This document shows positions 33,721-46,315 of a DNA stretch of 64,000 nucleotides, one piece after another. The translations under genes were made by a program, and so were the position numbers. The stretch's first letter is position 1. Every line of letters begins with the position of its first letter. This DNA comes from Tragulus kanchil (lineage: Eukaryota > Chordata > Mammalia > Artiodactyla > Tragulidae), in assembly GCA_022376925.1 (NCBI GenBank), contig JAIOJX010000025.1, positions 100,281,608 to 100,345,607 on the forward strand, in the 5' to 3' direction. The notes beneath the pieces are model-generated. The model was not told the DNA's origin and searched no databases. It saw only the letters and a list, made by a program, of their open reading frames with translations.

Positions 33721-34033
33721 GTTGAGTTGGGGTTCTAAAGAAGACACATCGCTCTACCCACCCATCAAGTTTACCATCATCTTCACCACAAGTGACACGA
33801 AAATAAATTATTCATTTCCAATGACTTGACTTTTAAATTGTTATTTTTAAGAAAAATGAAAATCTAGGTATCCTTGTTGCAGAGAAAAAAATGGCAACAG
33901 CATTGAAGTAGCTTTCCTGGGCACTGGTTTTTGAGATTATCTTAGTCACTTTCCATTTTAGAACATTCCATAGAATTAACAGATATGATAAGGTGTTAAT
34001 GTGGCATCAGACTACACAGACTCAGGCTCAACT

Positions 34034-34075
34034 GGATTTTCAGAGTCCTGCATATGATTTTCAGAGTCCTGCATC
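34034..34075. repeat. 21-base tandem repeat, two units (copy at about 35142-35183)
   Basis: 'gattttcagagtcctgcat' occurs twice with period 21. It explains the internally repeated FQSPA residues in the 89-codon open frame, which is not otherwise gene-like. Confidence 0.85.
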
Positions 34076-34431
34076 TGCTAAGAAAATTCACTTTCAAGGC
34101 CACACTCCATTAGCCCACCAGCCTCATCAGCCTTACCTATTCATCACACTCACATCGGAAGACTGGATGAGGTCCTGGATGGTAAGAGATCTACACTGTA
34201 CAGGCTTCAGCAGGCAGCCTGTCCTCCGGATAAATAGCAAAGGCAATCTGCTCAGTGGGTGAAGGTAGTTAAACAGTAACAATAGGCAGTGACTCAGACA
34301 CACCCTGAAGCTGCATTTTAGTGCATCCTTACAGGACTGAAGACAAATGGGAAGAACTGTAAATAGGAGCAATATTATCCAGGACTGGCAAGAGAGAGAA
34401 CAGAGAATGCTTATATGTATATATTAACCAG

Positions 34432-34536
34432 CAGTGCTCAAAATTTACAGTGAATCAGAATTACCTTGAGATCTTCAAAGTGAATCCTCAGACCTCCCCA
34501 GAGATTCTGATTTAGTAGGTCTTGAATAGAGCTCAT
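34432..34536 (+). repeat. MER5A-like hAT DNA transposon, cut by duplication junction
   Basis: 'cagtgctcaaaatttacagt', 'agattctgatttagtaggtc', stopping at the pair 10 junction. The complete copy is at 35539-35728. Confidence 0.8.
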
Positions 34537-35382
34537 GGCAGGATCATGCAGAAATCAGAGCAAGCTGGGGTTCAAACTCTGTTACATTAGAGCTTCCTGA
34601 TCTGGGGAAACTTGTTGAGATGGTTCATGTAAAGCATTCAGAGCAGAGTAACACATAGTAGAAGCTCAATAACTGGTACCTGTTACTGCAACTACTCATT
34701 GAACCCATAGCTATACACCAAGTGCTGTGCTAATTACTTTATATGAATTACCTCAATAAATCCAATAACCCAGTTAGTTAAATACTACGATTATTCACAC
34801 ATTGATAAGAAGGAGCAGGGTATCTTCAGTTGAGTTGGGGTTCTAAAGAAGACACATCGCTCTACCCACCCATCAAGTTTACCATCATCTTCACCACAAG
34901 TGACACGAAAATAAATTATTCATTTCCAATGACTTGACTTTTAAATTGTTATTTTTAAGAAAAATGAAAATCTAGGTATCCTTGTTGCAGAGAAAAAAAT
35001 GGCAACAGCATTGAAGTAGCTTTCCTGGGCACTGGTTTTTGAGATTATCTTAGTCACTTTCCATTTTAGAACATTCCATAGAATTAACAGATATGATAAG
35101 GTGTTAATGTGGCATCAGACTACACAGACTCAGGCTCAACTGGATTTTCAGAGTCCTGCATATGATTTTCAGAGTCCTGCATCTGCTAAGAAAATTCACT
35201 TTCAAGGCCACACTCCATTAGCCCACCAGCCTCATCAGCCTTACCTATTCATCACACTCACATCGGAAGACTGGATGAGGTCCTGGATGGTAAGAGATCT
35301 ACACTGTACAGGCTTCAGCAGGCAGCCTGTCCTCCGGATAAATAGCAAAGGCAATCTGCTCAGTGGGTGAAGGTAGTTAAAC

Positions 35383-37730
35383 AGTAACAATAGGCAGTGA
35401 CTCAGACACACCCTGAAGCTGCATTTTAGTGCATCCTTACAGGACTGAAGACAAATGGGAAGAACTGTAAATAGGAGCAATATTATCCAGGACTGGCAAG
35501 AGAGAGAACAGAGAATGCTTATATGTATATATTAACCAGCAGTGCTCAAAATTTACAGTGAATCAGAATTACCTTGAGATCTTCAAAGTGAATCCTCAGA
35601 CCTCCCCAGAGATTCTGATTTAGTAGGTCTTGAATAGAGCTCATGAATCTCTCTCTCTTTTTTTTATAAAGCATTTCAATAATTCTAAATCAGGACTTCT
35701 CTGGACCACACCACGAGAAACACTGCATTAATCTGCTCAATCTCACCTAGTAAGTAACATAGCCTCCAGGGAGACATTTCCCCAGCTTATTAAAAACTAG
35801 CTGAGAGTCACGCATTTTACAAACTCCACAGGGTTAAGAATAGATAGGGGCTCCATCAGTTTCTCAAAGTTCTAGAAAGCCCTTTATTTCCTACTAGAAG
35901 TAAGATATTTTAAAATCATTTGTGACTAGATACATGTTTCCATTCCACATTGTCAAAATATTTTTGACGATTCATTCCAACATCCATCACAGCTTATTTC
36001 ACTAAGAAGTTTCAAATACAAACTATAATGGAGATAAGACTATATACCATTCCACACTTCTCTGCATTGCTATGTATCCTAGCTACCATCTTGAATCTCT
36101 CTCTACAGCATCTTCGTTTTAGCTCTAAATGCAATAAGGACAATACTGATACGCAGCCATCCCAATAACCAAGCAAAGTGAAGCAAATAGCAACTGATGG
36201 ATGCCAATGTTCAGAAGTGTGAAGCTGATTTAGATAAAGTAGACATTTCAGTTCGAGATCTAATAAAAAACAAAACAGCAGCCACAAGGAGCCTTTTCCC
36301 ATTACTCTGCTGGGGATAATCTTTATCTAAATCAATACTGTAAAAGTAACAAAACACACAATGTTGTTGGAAGCATATTTCATTTATTATGAAATCATGT
36401 AAGAGTCAAATCATTGAAACAGGATTATTTATGTGATCATTAAGCCCAGGGCAATTTCTACAGATTTTTGGTCCTGTTTAATGGAAATCTTAGCTGCAGA
36501 CATTACAAATACTGTTCCTTTCAGCCAATTATTCCTCATTAGAGTAACAATAGGCAGTGACTCAGACACACCCTGAAGCTGCATTTTAGTGCATCCTTAC
36601 AGGACTGAAGACAAATGGGAAGAACTGTAAATAGGAGCAATATTATCCAGGACTGGCAAGAGAGAGAACAGAGAATGCTTATATGTATATATTAACCAGC
36701 AGTGCTCAAAATTTACAGTGAATCAGAATTACCTTGAGATCTTCAAAGTGAATCCTCAGACCTCCCCAGAGATTCTGATTTAGTAGGTCTTGAATAGAGC
36801 TCATGAATCTCTCTCTCTCTCTCTTTTTTTTATAAAGCATTTCAATAATTCTAAATCAGGACTTCTCTGGACCACACCACGAGAAACACTGCATTAATCT
36901 GCTCAATCTCACCTAGTAAGTAACATAGCCTCCAGGGAGACATTTCCCCAGCTTATTAAAAACTAGCTGAGAGTCACGCATTTTACAAACTCCACAGGGT
37001 TAAGAATAGATAGGGGCTCCATCAGTTTCTCAAAGTTCTAGAAAGCCCTTTATTTCCTACTAGAAGTAAGATATTTTAAAATCATTTGTGACTAGATACA
37101 TGTTTCCATTCCACATTGTCAAAATATTTTTTGACGATTCATTCCAGCATCCATCACAGCTTATTTCACTAAGAAGTTTCAAATACAAACTATAATGGAG
37201 ATAAGACTATATACCATTCCACACTTCTCTGCATTGCTATGTATCCTAGCTACCATCTTGAATCTCTCTCTACAGCATCTTCGTTTTAGCTCTAAATGCA
37301 ATAAGGACAATACTGATACGCAGCCATCCCAATAACCAAGCAAAGTGAAGCAAATAGCAACTGATGGATGCCAATGTTCAGAAGTGTGAAGCTGATTTAG
37401 ATAAAGTAGACATTTCAGTTCGAGATCTAATAAAAAACAAAACAGCAGCCACAAGGAGCCTTTTCCCATTACTCTGCTGGGGATAATCTTTATCTAAATC
37501 AATACTGTAAAAGTAACAAAACACACAATGTTGTTGGAAGCATATTTCATTTATTATGAAATCATGTAAGAGTCAAATCATTGAAACAGGATTATTTATG
37601 TGATCATTAAGCCCAGGGCAATTTCTACAGATTTTTGGTCCTGTTTAATGAAAATCTTAGCTGCAGACATATACTTAGCCAGATTTCATTACAAATACTG
37701 TTCCTTTCAGCCAATTATTCCTCATTAGAG
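35383..37730. repeat. Direct duplication, pair 11 (35383-36544 / 36543-37730)
   Basis: Offset 1160 at the start, 1186 at the end. Copy two has a longer CT tract in MER5A, one more T near 37130, and 19 bases (atatacttagccagatttc) missing from copy one about 35 bases before the junction. Copy one begins in copy two of pair 10, giving a third copy of about 260 bases. Confidence 0.96.
35539..35728 (+). repeat. MER5A (hAT-Charlie) non-autonomous DNA transposon (copy at 36700-36892)
   Basis: Begins cagtgctcaaa and ends gagaaacactg, approximating inverted ends; inner 'gattctgatttagtaggtct' is diagnostic. A CT microsatellite has grown inside it. Confidence 0.85.
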
Positions 37731-39419
37731 TGGACAAGCTGTACTTCCTTACTGTAACAGTATAAAAATTGCTTATTCTTTTACTTTACTGCACCAACGC
37801 AATACAGAATATGAAAAGTAATATACAATAATCCCCTTGACAATTTTTCATGGTTGTATAAGCTACTCATAAGTTGTAGTTTAATTACTAACAACTCTAA
37901 TTTAATCACTTTTAGATAACCTTGGTATTCAGTGGGAATATTTATAATAGCCATGATATTTACATAATGCTGGAATCAAATCTGGCATAATAATTAAGAT
38001 CACATTTTATGTGAAACACTCACATAAGACTTAAGTTTAGTAGGACCACACTGAAAAGAAAAATGATTATCAGTACAACAGAAATGAAGCTCACAACACA
38101 AAGTGGTGTCAAATAGTTAAAAAGATGAACTTTTATATGAAATTGAGGACGTTATCTGTTAAATGTAGCCATGAAAGCCATGAACAGCTTAAAACATTTT
38201 TGAAGGGTCATGAGAACAAGGTAGTCCAGTATGACCTGCTGGTTTGATAACACAAGATGGCACCTCTTTGCACTCTGGTACCATTGCAGTTATTTACTGC
38301 TGCATAGAAAATTATCACAAACTGGGGAACTTAGAGAAACAATGCATTTAATATTTTGCAGTTTTCACAGATGAAGAGTCTGGTTATAGGTTAGCTGAGT
38401 CCTCCACTCACACTTATATCAAAGTGTTGGCTCAGACTACAGTCACATCTGAAAGACTGGATCTGATTCAGCAAACATTGGTTGTTCACAGAATTCCTAG
38501 CTGTTGGATAGGCAGCACTTTCAGTTCCTAGAACTTATTTTTAGTTCTGTGCCCTCTCTACAACATGATAATGTGCTCCTTCAATGCCAGGAAGAGAATA
38601 TCTCTTATGTTTCAGATCTTTCTGACCTCTTGAGGAATGACTTGATTAGGTCAGGATCACCCAAGATGAACTCAACGGCAATTGATTAAGAAGCTTATTT
38701 GCAAAATAACTTCTGCCACAAAGAGGGTATATCAGGGTTACAAATTTTAAAATTCATAGTTACCACAGATCACTACAATAGTGACAAACCCTATAGTTCG
38801 TATGGATCCAGAGATATCATAGGTACCAATCCTACTCCAGGGAAAGGTAGCATATAGGGCAGGTGTACCAGAGTGTGAACTCTTATGCCTTAGAATTTGG
38901 TCAACTAGAGTGTATTTCTACTCTAACTGCTGTGTAGCATGCCAAGAGTCCTATGGTCATGGGTCACTGAAAATAATTTTTATTTTATTATTTTCATGTA
39001 AACTAATTTTGGGAAGATGTTCAGCAGAGAGCTATGAGGCATTTGGCTGCTGAATGCACAGGGAGCAACAGACAGGTCTCCAATTCTGGAGTGGAGCTGT
39101 CCACCAGTCACTCACAGCAGCGAGACGAGAAATGGGCCAGAAGCCACAGCCACACTCTGGTTGTCCACTCTGGCACTGGACTGCTCCCTGACCAGCTGTC
39201 TTCACCCACTGACATGTAGGAAGCAAGAGAACAATCTGGAAAAGCATAAAGAGTAGCATGTTCGGTGTTGCATCACTATAGCTTCCAGACTGCATTTATT
39301 AGAGAGTAGACTTTTTCCCCCTGCTTCTTATTGCAATAGCAACTGTGGCCTACCTCCGTTTTCACTATGGTCATGGCCAATTTTACAGATATCTCTTCTA
39401 CTCCTATCACAATAGATCA
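37731..39419. other. Unduplicated non-coding DNA; old repeat at about 38290-38690
   Basis: 'ttactgctgcatagaaaatt', 'atcacaaactggggaactta' and 'tggctcagactacagtcaca' resemble an old mammalian interspersed repeat that I cannot name safely. 39020-39300 is less AT-rich with opposing 61- and 87-codon frames of unknown meaning. Confidence 0.4.
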
Positions 39420-39840
39420 CAGTGAAATCATTGTCTGGGTGCAAATCTTAATTTGATAGTGTACTGCCTACACAGCTTTGGGCAGATATTCTCTTTCACT
39501 TCCCTCATGGCTCAGGTGATAAAGAATATGTCTGCAATTCAGGAGACTAGGGTTCAGTCTCTGGGTCAGGAAGATCCCCTGGAGAAGCGAATGGTTACCC
39601 ATTCTAGTATGCTTGTCTGGAGAATTCCATGAACAGAGGAACCTGATGGACTACATACAGTCCATGGGGTCACGAAAAGTAGGACAACTGAACAACTCTT
39701 TCTTCTTTCTTGGCTCCACAGCTTTGGGCAGATACCATCTCTCAACCTTAGTTAACTCACCTATAAAAAACACACAGTACTAATAGCTCAGAGTCCCTGA
39801 GTTGACATACTTTCAACAAGAACATGCCAAGCAAAAAGAA
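39420..39840 (+). repeat. MIR SINE split by a Bov-tA (39420-39488 and 39735-39840)
   Basis: 'gtctgggtgcaaatcttaat' and 'gcctacacagctttgggcag' resume after the insert as 'aaccttagttaactcaccta'. Confidence 0.6.
39489..39716 (+). repeat. Bov-tA SINE with 18-base target-site duplication
   Basis: 'cttccctcatggctcaggtg', 'gatcccctggagaagcgaat', 'tccatggggtcacgaaaagt'. Flanked by a perfect cacagctttgggcagata (39471-39488 and 39717-39734). Confidence 0.94.
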
Positions 39841-40274
39841 AATAAATGTTATTGCTGTCATTGGTATTCATAATTAGAATGAGGTGGGTGCCACAGGTAC
39901 TTTGCTCTCAAGGTGTGCCAAAAATACAGTGTTATGTCAGGACTATAGCATCCACTAAATATGTGCCTATTTAAGATCTGTTGAGCGAGTTCCCTCCTCC
40001 GATGTACCCTTAGTCTACACTATTGTTAGGATGATAGGAACATGCCATTCACCGTCTTCAATTCTCAGTGCTATCTTGATAATGACAGAACGGAATTTCC
40101 AAACCACAGCAAGGCATAAAAATTTCCTCCCAGCCAAGGAGATCTCCAGCCTCATTACCTAATAATCTGTCTTCAAGTCAGGAACTACTGCTGTAGCCAA
40201 AGTACCAGGTAAATAAACCTCCAATTGTTTCTTTTACTTCTGAGAAATCATTATCAATAATTTTAGAACCCATT

Positions 40275-40530
40275 TAAATGTTTTCAACTTGAGTGGGGTG
40301 TTTCACGAAACCCTTTCTCCAACCAAAAAAGACTGACCTCCTCTTTTTTTCTGCTTCATATTTATCTCAACCATGATCCTCTCAAGATTTATGAACTGGT
40401 TAGCATAACCTCCTCTATAAAACTATGAGTCCTTGAAAGAAGGAATCATCTTAATTTATCTTTCCACCATCGGTAATTACCCATGTGTCTGGAATACATT
40501 AGTTGATCAGTAAATGTTGCAGTAAATGAA
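40275..40530 (+). repeat. L2 LINE 3' end
   Basis: 'aactatgagtccttgaaaga', 'aggaatcatcttaatttatc', 'gtgtctggaatacattagtt', 'gatcagtaaatgttgcag'. Confidence 0.6.
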
Positions 40531-40985
40531 GGACTGGAAGGAAGAAAGGTCACAAGGGGGACTTAAGGCAGATGCAAAACCTTCCATGCATGCATATCAC
40601 CATGCTTAATCCCACCATTATTATTTCGTTTTTCATGTTCTGAAAGTAGCTTGAAAGGCAGAAATCATTCATCACAAACACCTTGGGGTGAAAGTGTTTT
40701 GTTCATCACTTTTATGCAGGAAAAGTGAGATCCCTGGCAACCTGGTTATTTGATACCTGATGACACTAATGAATAGAGAAGGAGACATTTCAAAAAGCCA
40801 GTTTGTTAGCTCATCCAATAGGATAGTTGAACTGGAAAATCTAGAGTGATACTGAGACAACTCAGTACATTCTAAAATAGTCCAGAAGTTCTAAGACAAT
40901 CACTTGCTTGCAAAATTGTGCCTCCCATTTTTCTACTAAAGTTTTACTGTATTGAACGTCCACATATAATTTTGTTTGGAAATAA

Positions 40986-41190
40986 GAATAGTGGTTCAGA
41001 TTGTAAAGTATCTGCCGCATTGCAAGAGACCCAGGTTCAATCCCTGGGTCAGGAAGATCCCCTGGAGAACAGAATGACTACCCACTCCAGTATTCTTGTC
41101 AGGAGAATTCCATAGACAGAGGAGTCTGGTGGGCTACAGTCTATGGGGCCGGAAAGAGTTGTACATGCCTGAGCGACTGATCACACACAT
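40986..41190 (+). repeat. Bov-tA SINE (copy at 42015-42219)
   Basis: 'gtggttcagattgtaaagta', 'caggttcaatccctgggtca', 'actccagtattcttgtcagg', 'catgcctgagcgactgatca'. Confidence 0.92.
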
Positions 41191-41697
41191 GTTCTTGTCA
41201 GAAGGAAATGCTTGTCATTAACAAGAGATAAAAATCAGCATTTGTTCTGAGGTACTACATATTTCAAATAGTTTTTAAAAAATCTCGGACCTGATCAAAC
41301 TCCCAGTTCACACGACAATTGTTCCTTTTTCATAATTTTTAAAGCTTAATGATTTAATATAAAGTTAGTCAATGCATTTCTATTAATGCACATAGAAATA
41401 ATTTTGATTAACATAAAATCATGAAAACCTATCTGTTACCCAGTGTCCAAAAAATGCTTTCCATCATTTTCCTATGACTCTCTACACTTAAGGGGGTTGG
41501 AAATGCAATAAAATTCACAGAGTAAGTCAAATGGGCTAACATGTATTTATATTAGCAGTTGAATTATACTTTATCCAACTCACAGAAAGGCCCAGCCTCT
41601 TCTCATCGTATTTTAATTACTTTGTCTTATAAGTGGCATCACTGAAAAGTGAGATACTCAAAGAGGGCAATATGGCTATTTTTAATTGACTTATGGC

Positions 41698-41803
41698 TTC
41701 CCACTGCAGTAGTCTTGCTGGGAGAATTCCATGGACGAGAAGCCTGGTGGGCTTCAGTCCATGTGGTGGCAAATAGTTGAATACAACTAGGTGACTAACA
41801 CTT
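41698..41803 (+). repeat. Bov-tA/BovB 3' fragment (copy at 42724-42829)
   Basis: 'cccactgcagtagtcttgct', 'ggagaattccatggacgaga', 'gactaacactttc'; lacks the tRNA head. Confidence 0.8.
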
Positions 41804-42919
41804 TCTATGCACAGGTGTGCTAGGTAAGTAGGTTTGAAATCAATGGTTAGAATATCCCTTTTTTGCTCTGATTGAGTTTCAACTAGGTACTATTTCAGTA
41901 CATTCTAAAATAGTAAGTTCTAAGACAATCACTTGCTTGCAAAATTGTGCCTCCCATTTTTCTACTAAAGTTTTACTGTATTGAACGTCCACATATAATT
42001 TTGTTTGGAAATAAGAATAGTGGTTCAGATTGTAAAGTATCTGCCGCATTGCAAGAGACCCAGGTTCAATCCCTGGGTCAGGAAGATCCCCTGGAGAACA
42101 GAATGACTACCCACTCCAGTATTCTTGTCAGGAGAATTCCATAGACAGAGGAGTCTGGTGGGCTACAGTCTATGGGGCCGGAAAGAGTTGTACATGCCTG
42201 AGCGACTGATCACACACATGTTCTTGTCAGAAGGAAATGCTTGTCATTAACAAGAGATAAAATCAGCATTTGTTCTGAGGTACTACATATTTCAAATAGT
42301 TTTTAAAAATCTCGGACCTGATCAAACTCCCAGTTCACACGACAATTGTTCCTTTTCATAATTTTTAAAGCTTAATGATTTAATATAAAGTTAGTCAATG
42401 CATTTCTATTAATGCACATAGAAATAATTTTGATTAACATAAAATCATGAAAACCTATCTGTTACCCAGTGTCCAAAAAATGCTTTCCATCATTTTCCTA
42501 TGACTCTCTACACTTAAGGGGGTTGGAAATGCAATAAAATTCACAGAGTAAGTCAAATGGGCTAACATGTATTTATATTAGCAGTTGAATTATACTTTAT
42601 CCAACTCACAGAAAGGCCCAGCCTCTTCTCATCGTATTTTAATTACTTTGTCTTATAAGTGGCATCACTGAAAAGTGAGATACTCAAAGAGGGCAATATG
42701 GCTATTTTTAATTGACTTATGGCTTCCCACTGCAGTAGTCTTGCTGGGAGAATTCCATGGACGAGAAGCCTGGTGGGCTTCAGTCCATGTGGTGGCAAAT
42801 AGTTGAATACAACTAGGTGACTAACACTTTCTATGCACAGGTGTGCTAGGTAAGTAGGTTTGAAATCAATGGTTAGAATATCCCTTTTTTGCTCTGATTG
42901 AGTTTCAACTAGGTACTAT

Positions 42920-43629
42920 CTTCGTCTACATGATCAGGACAATTAGAAGTTCACAGCATCATTGTTAGTTGCAGTAAGCCTAGCAATTAATTTCTTGCTA
43001 TCCAGGGTAGAAATGAGGCTCTTCAATTCCATTCCATTTGGAAAAAGCATCTTGGATTCACCATTTCCTCAAGCTCCTGACACTGAAAGTTTGAAATGGG
43101 ATTTTGGAAAGGTCATTTTTCTGTACAGTGTATCAGTTATTTATATTTCAGTTTATTATAATCAGTTATTTATATTTATATATCAGTTATTTTATATTCT
43201 GAGACTTATTCATTATGTATCAAAGAACTTTTTTACTATCATATAACTGAACAGCAGAAACGAAAATTATATGCTACTCTGCGCTTTCTTTGCATTCGAA
43301 AATCCTGTTACTTGTGTGGTGCTCACTGACACATGTCTCTAATAACTGTAAGTTTCTACATGAACTTGGGATTCATTTTATTAAAAAGCCTGGGAATAAA
43401 GAGAAGCTTAGTTTTCTCTTTGTGGACTTAATCCTGTAACTTTACAAGGTGAGTACAAACCCTTGTGAGCTTATACTTTTCCCAGACATCAGAAACATGA
43501 AGAATCATTCAATCAGGAATTGTTTAAGTAAAAAAGAATATATTTAAGCCTTAAATAAGTTATGGAGAAAAGTTAATATAACTCTTCCTGTTGAAAAATG
43601 AACTCTGATCAATGTTATGTGGCAGTCTG
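42920..43629. other. Unduplicated non-coding DNA
   Basis: Contains an imperfect AT-rich tandem around 43130-43200 (atcagttatttatat units). The 94-codon frame across it is low-complexity and not gene-like. Confidence 0.5.
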
Positions 43630-43750
43630 CATAGGTGGGTAGTTTGGATATGCATGGCTGGATCCCTTCACTCTTCATCTGAAACTATCACAACATTGTT
43701 AGTTGGCTATACCCCATACAAAATATATTTTAAAAAACTTAAAAAAATTA
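43630..43750 (+). repeat. L1 LINE 3' UTR fragment
   Basis: 'ggctggatcccttcactctt', 'tgaaactatcacaacattgt', 'ggctataccccatacaaaat', followed by an A-rich tail. Confidence 0.75.
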
Positions 43751-43960
43751 ACTCTACAATATAATTATTCATAATTTGTAATGGCTATGCATACCTGGGA
43801 AGAATGAGGTGGTACTCTAAGTAGATAATATACATGACAAATTTGAAGACAGAATTTGCAAAGTAAGTGCAAATGCTCTTGTGGCATTTAGACCCCTCTC
43901 TTCACATGCAAAAAAGGGGGTGGGGTGCCAAAGGTGAATTTAAAGGGAGCTGGTGCCCTT

Positions 43961-46176
43961 CTGCTTCCCCGGATCTACTCGATTGTTCATTCTTTGCACC
44001 TTCAGACAGGCTTTGCCAGCAGCTGGGATTATCTGGTCCCGTTTGCATGTGGCTGGATCAGTCATATCTGAAGTAAGGATAGACTTAAGGAGCAACAAAG
44101 CAACAGATATATTAGTGCAACATGGAATGAACCTGGCAAGAAACCCTGCAGTGGACTTAGGATCCAATGTGTCCAGTTTTTCCCTTACATTTAAATCCAT
44201 AGTTTACCTTTACTACCTAACTACCCATTACCAGAATTCCTCTTTTGCTTAAAAAGTCCTGAACTGCTGGCTGCCTCCCTGGATCTCTGAAGACTGCATT
44301 CTCCTCAGTGACCACTGGGTAATCTAATTGTGTACCCAGTATGAGCCTACCGTGGCCTACTGAATTTGTCTGATCCTTGAGTTACCTAGCCACCTGTTAA
44401 ATATCAGTAGACACAAGGTAACGATGGCCAATCAAGGTTAATGTTCTTCAGACAAGCTTCGTCTTCTAATGCCCTACACAGACATACACAGATACATGTA
44501 TGCACACACACAATAATAAGCACAGTCAATGAAAATTCTGCTCCCCAACAGTCTACTGAGTTCCACTGAAAAATAATCCCTTTGAGGGTTTTTGTATAGA
44601 AATATATTGGATTTAGAATTTTCTGTTAGTCTCAGATTTATAGAAAAAACATGTAATATACATCGTATTTTAAAATTTACATATATGTATTATTTTTCAG
44701 ATTCTGTTCCATTATAGGTTATTACATGATAGTAAATAGAGTTCCCTATGCTATATAGAAGGTTCTCATTTTTCTATTTATTCTATATATAATGATGTGC
44801 ATATGTTAATCCTAAATTCCTAACTTATCCCTCCCTCCTCCTTTCCCCTTTTGTAACCATAATACTGTTTTCTATGTCTTTATTTTTTTTGTTAATGATT
44901 GTGTCATATTAACGAAGGGCAAAATCAACAATTTCATGGGTAACAATTTTTTAAATAGAGCAAACTAACATAGAATTGAGGACACTAGAAAAACTGGAAT
45001 ACAATTCATTCTTTAGGATAAGAGAAGAGAATAGGTGAATAGGTAAATAGGTTTGCTTTAGGAATGAAGAGAATAGGTGCTGCTTCCCCGGATCTACTCG
45101 ATTGTTCATTCTTTGCACCTTCAGACAGGCTTTGCCAGCAGCTGGGATTATCTGGTCCCGTTTGCATGTGGCTGGATCAGTCATATCTGAAGTAAGGATA
45201 GACTTAAGGAGCAACAAAGCAACAGATATATTAGTGCAACATGGAATGAACCTGGCAAGAAACCCTGCAGTGGACTTAGGATCCAATGTGTCCAGTTTTT
45301 CCCTTACATTTAAATCCATAGTTTACCTTTACTACCTAACTACCCATTACCAGAATTCCTCTTTTTGCTTAAAAAGTCCTGAACTGCTGGCTGCCTCCCT
45401 GGATCTCTGAAGACTGCATTCTCCTCAGTGACCACTGGGTAATCTAATTGTGTACCCAGTATGAGCCTACCGTGGCCTACTGAATTTGTCTGATCCTTGA
45501 GTTACCTAGCCACCTGTTAAATATCAGTAGACACAAGGTAACGATGGCCAATCAAGGTTAATGTTCTTCAGACAAGCTTCGTCTTCTAATGCCCTACACA
45601 GACATACACAGATACATGTATGCACACACACAATAATAAGCACAGTCAATGAAAATTCTGCTCCCCAACAGTCTACTGAGTTCCACTGAAAAATAATCCC
45701 TTTGAGGGTTTTTGTATAGAAATATATTGGATTTAGAATTTTCTGTTAGTCTCAGATTTATAGAAAAAACATGTAATATACATCGTATTTTAAAATTTAC
45801 ATATATGTATTATTTTTCAGATTCTGTTCCATTATAGGTTATTACATGATAGTAAATAGAGTTCCCTATGCTATATAGAAGGTTCTCATTTTTCTATTTA
45901 TTCTATATATAATGATGTGCATATGTTAATCCTAAATTCCTAACTTATCCCTCCCTCCTCCTTTCCCCTTTTGTAACCATAATACTGTTTTCTATGTCTT
46001 TATTTTTTTTGTTAATGATTGTGTCATATTAACGAAGGGCAAAATCAACAATTTCATGGGTAACAATTTTTTAAATAGAGCAAACTAACATAGAATTGAG
46101 GACACTAGAAAAACTGGAATACAATTCATTCTTTAGGATAAGAGAAGAGAATAGGTGAATAGGTAAATAGGTTTGC
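43961..46176. repeat. Direct duplication, pair 13 (43961-45056 / 45080-46176)
   Basis: Offset 1119-1120. The 23-base spacer (45057-45079) is a degraded repeat of the last 50 bases of copy one (tttaggaatgaagagaatag against tttaggataagagaagaga). Confidence 0.97.
44670..44930 (-). repeat. L1 LINE 3' UTR fragment (copy at 45790-46050)
   Basis: 'cagattctgttccattatag', 'agttccctatgctatataga', 'tatgttaatcctaaattcct', 'ccctccctcctcctttccc': the reverse of artiodactyl L1 3' UTR sequence. Confidence 0.75.
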
Positions 46177-46315
46177 AAGTAGAAAAGGTTAGTAGTATCT
46201 TGTGGAATTATTTTTGAATTATGTGTGTTCTTGTGTGCATTCTAGGTCATGATGAAATATGTATTTCTTATCACAGTTCATGATCAAAAAGTTTTATAAA
46301 TCATGCGTTAGAGCC

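Larger units (their letters stand above)
33428..35644. repeat. Direct duplication, pair 10 (33428-34536 / 34536-35644)
   Basis: Offset exactly 1108. The junction shares one base, and copy one is cut inside a MER5A element. Copy one starts inside copy two of pair 9, so about 150 bases are present three times. Confidence 0.97.
40862..42919. repeat. Direct duplication, pair 12 (40862-41893 / 41895-42919)
   Basis: Offset 1033, then 1029 after a 4-base loss (ccag) just inside copy two, then 1026 after single-base homopolymer losses (A5/A4, A6/A5, T5/T4). The shortest period in the set. Confidence 0.97.

Noticed and set aside
43961..46176. 86-122-codon frames of pair 13 as a gene family
   Set aside because: Opposing frames in the same segment, extended in copy two only because of the junction; no domain recognised.
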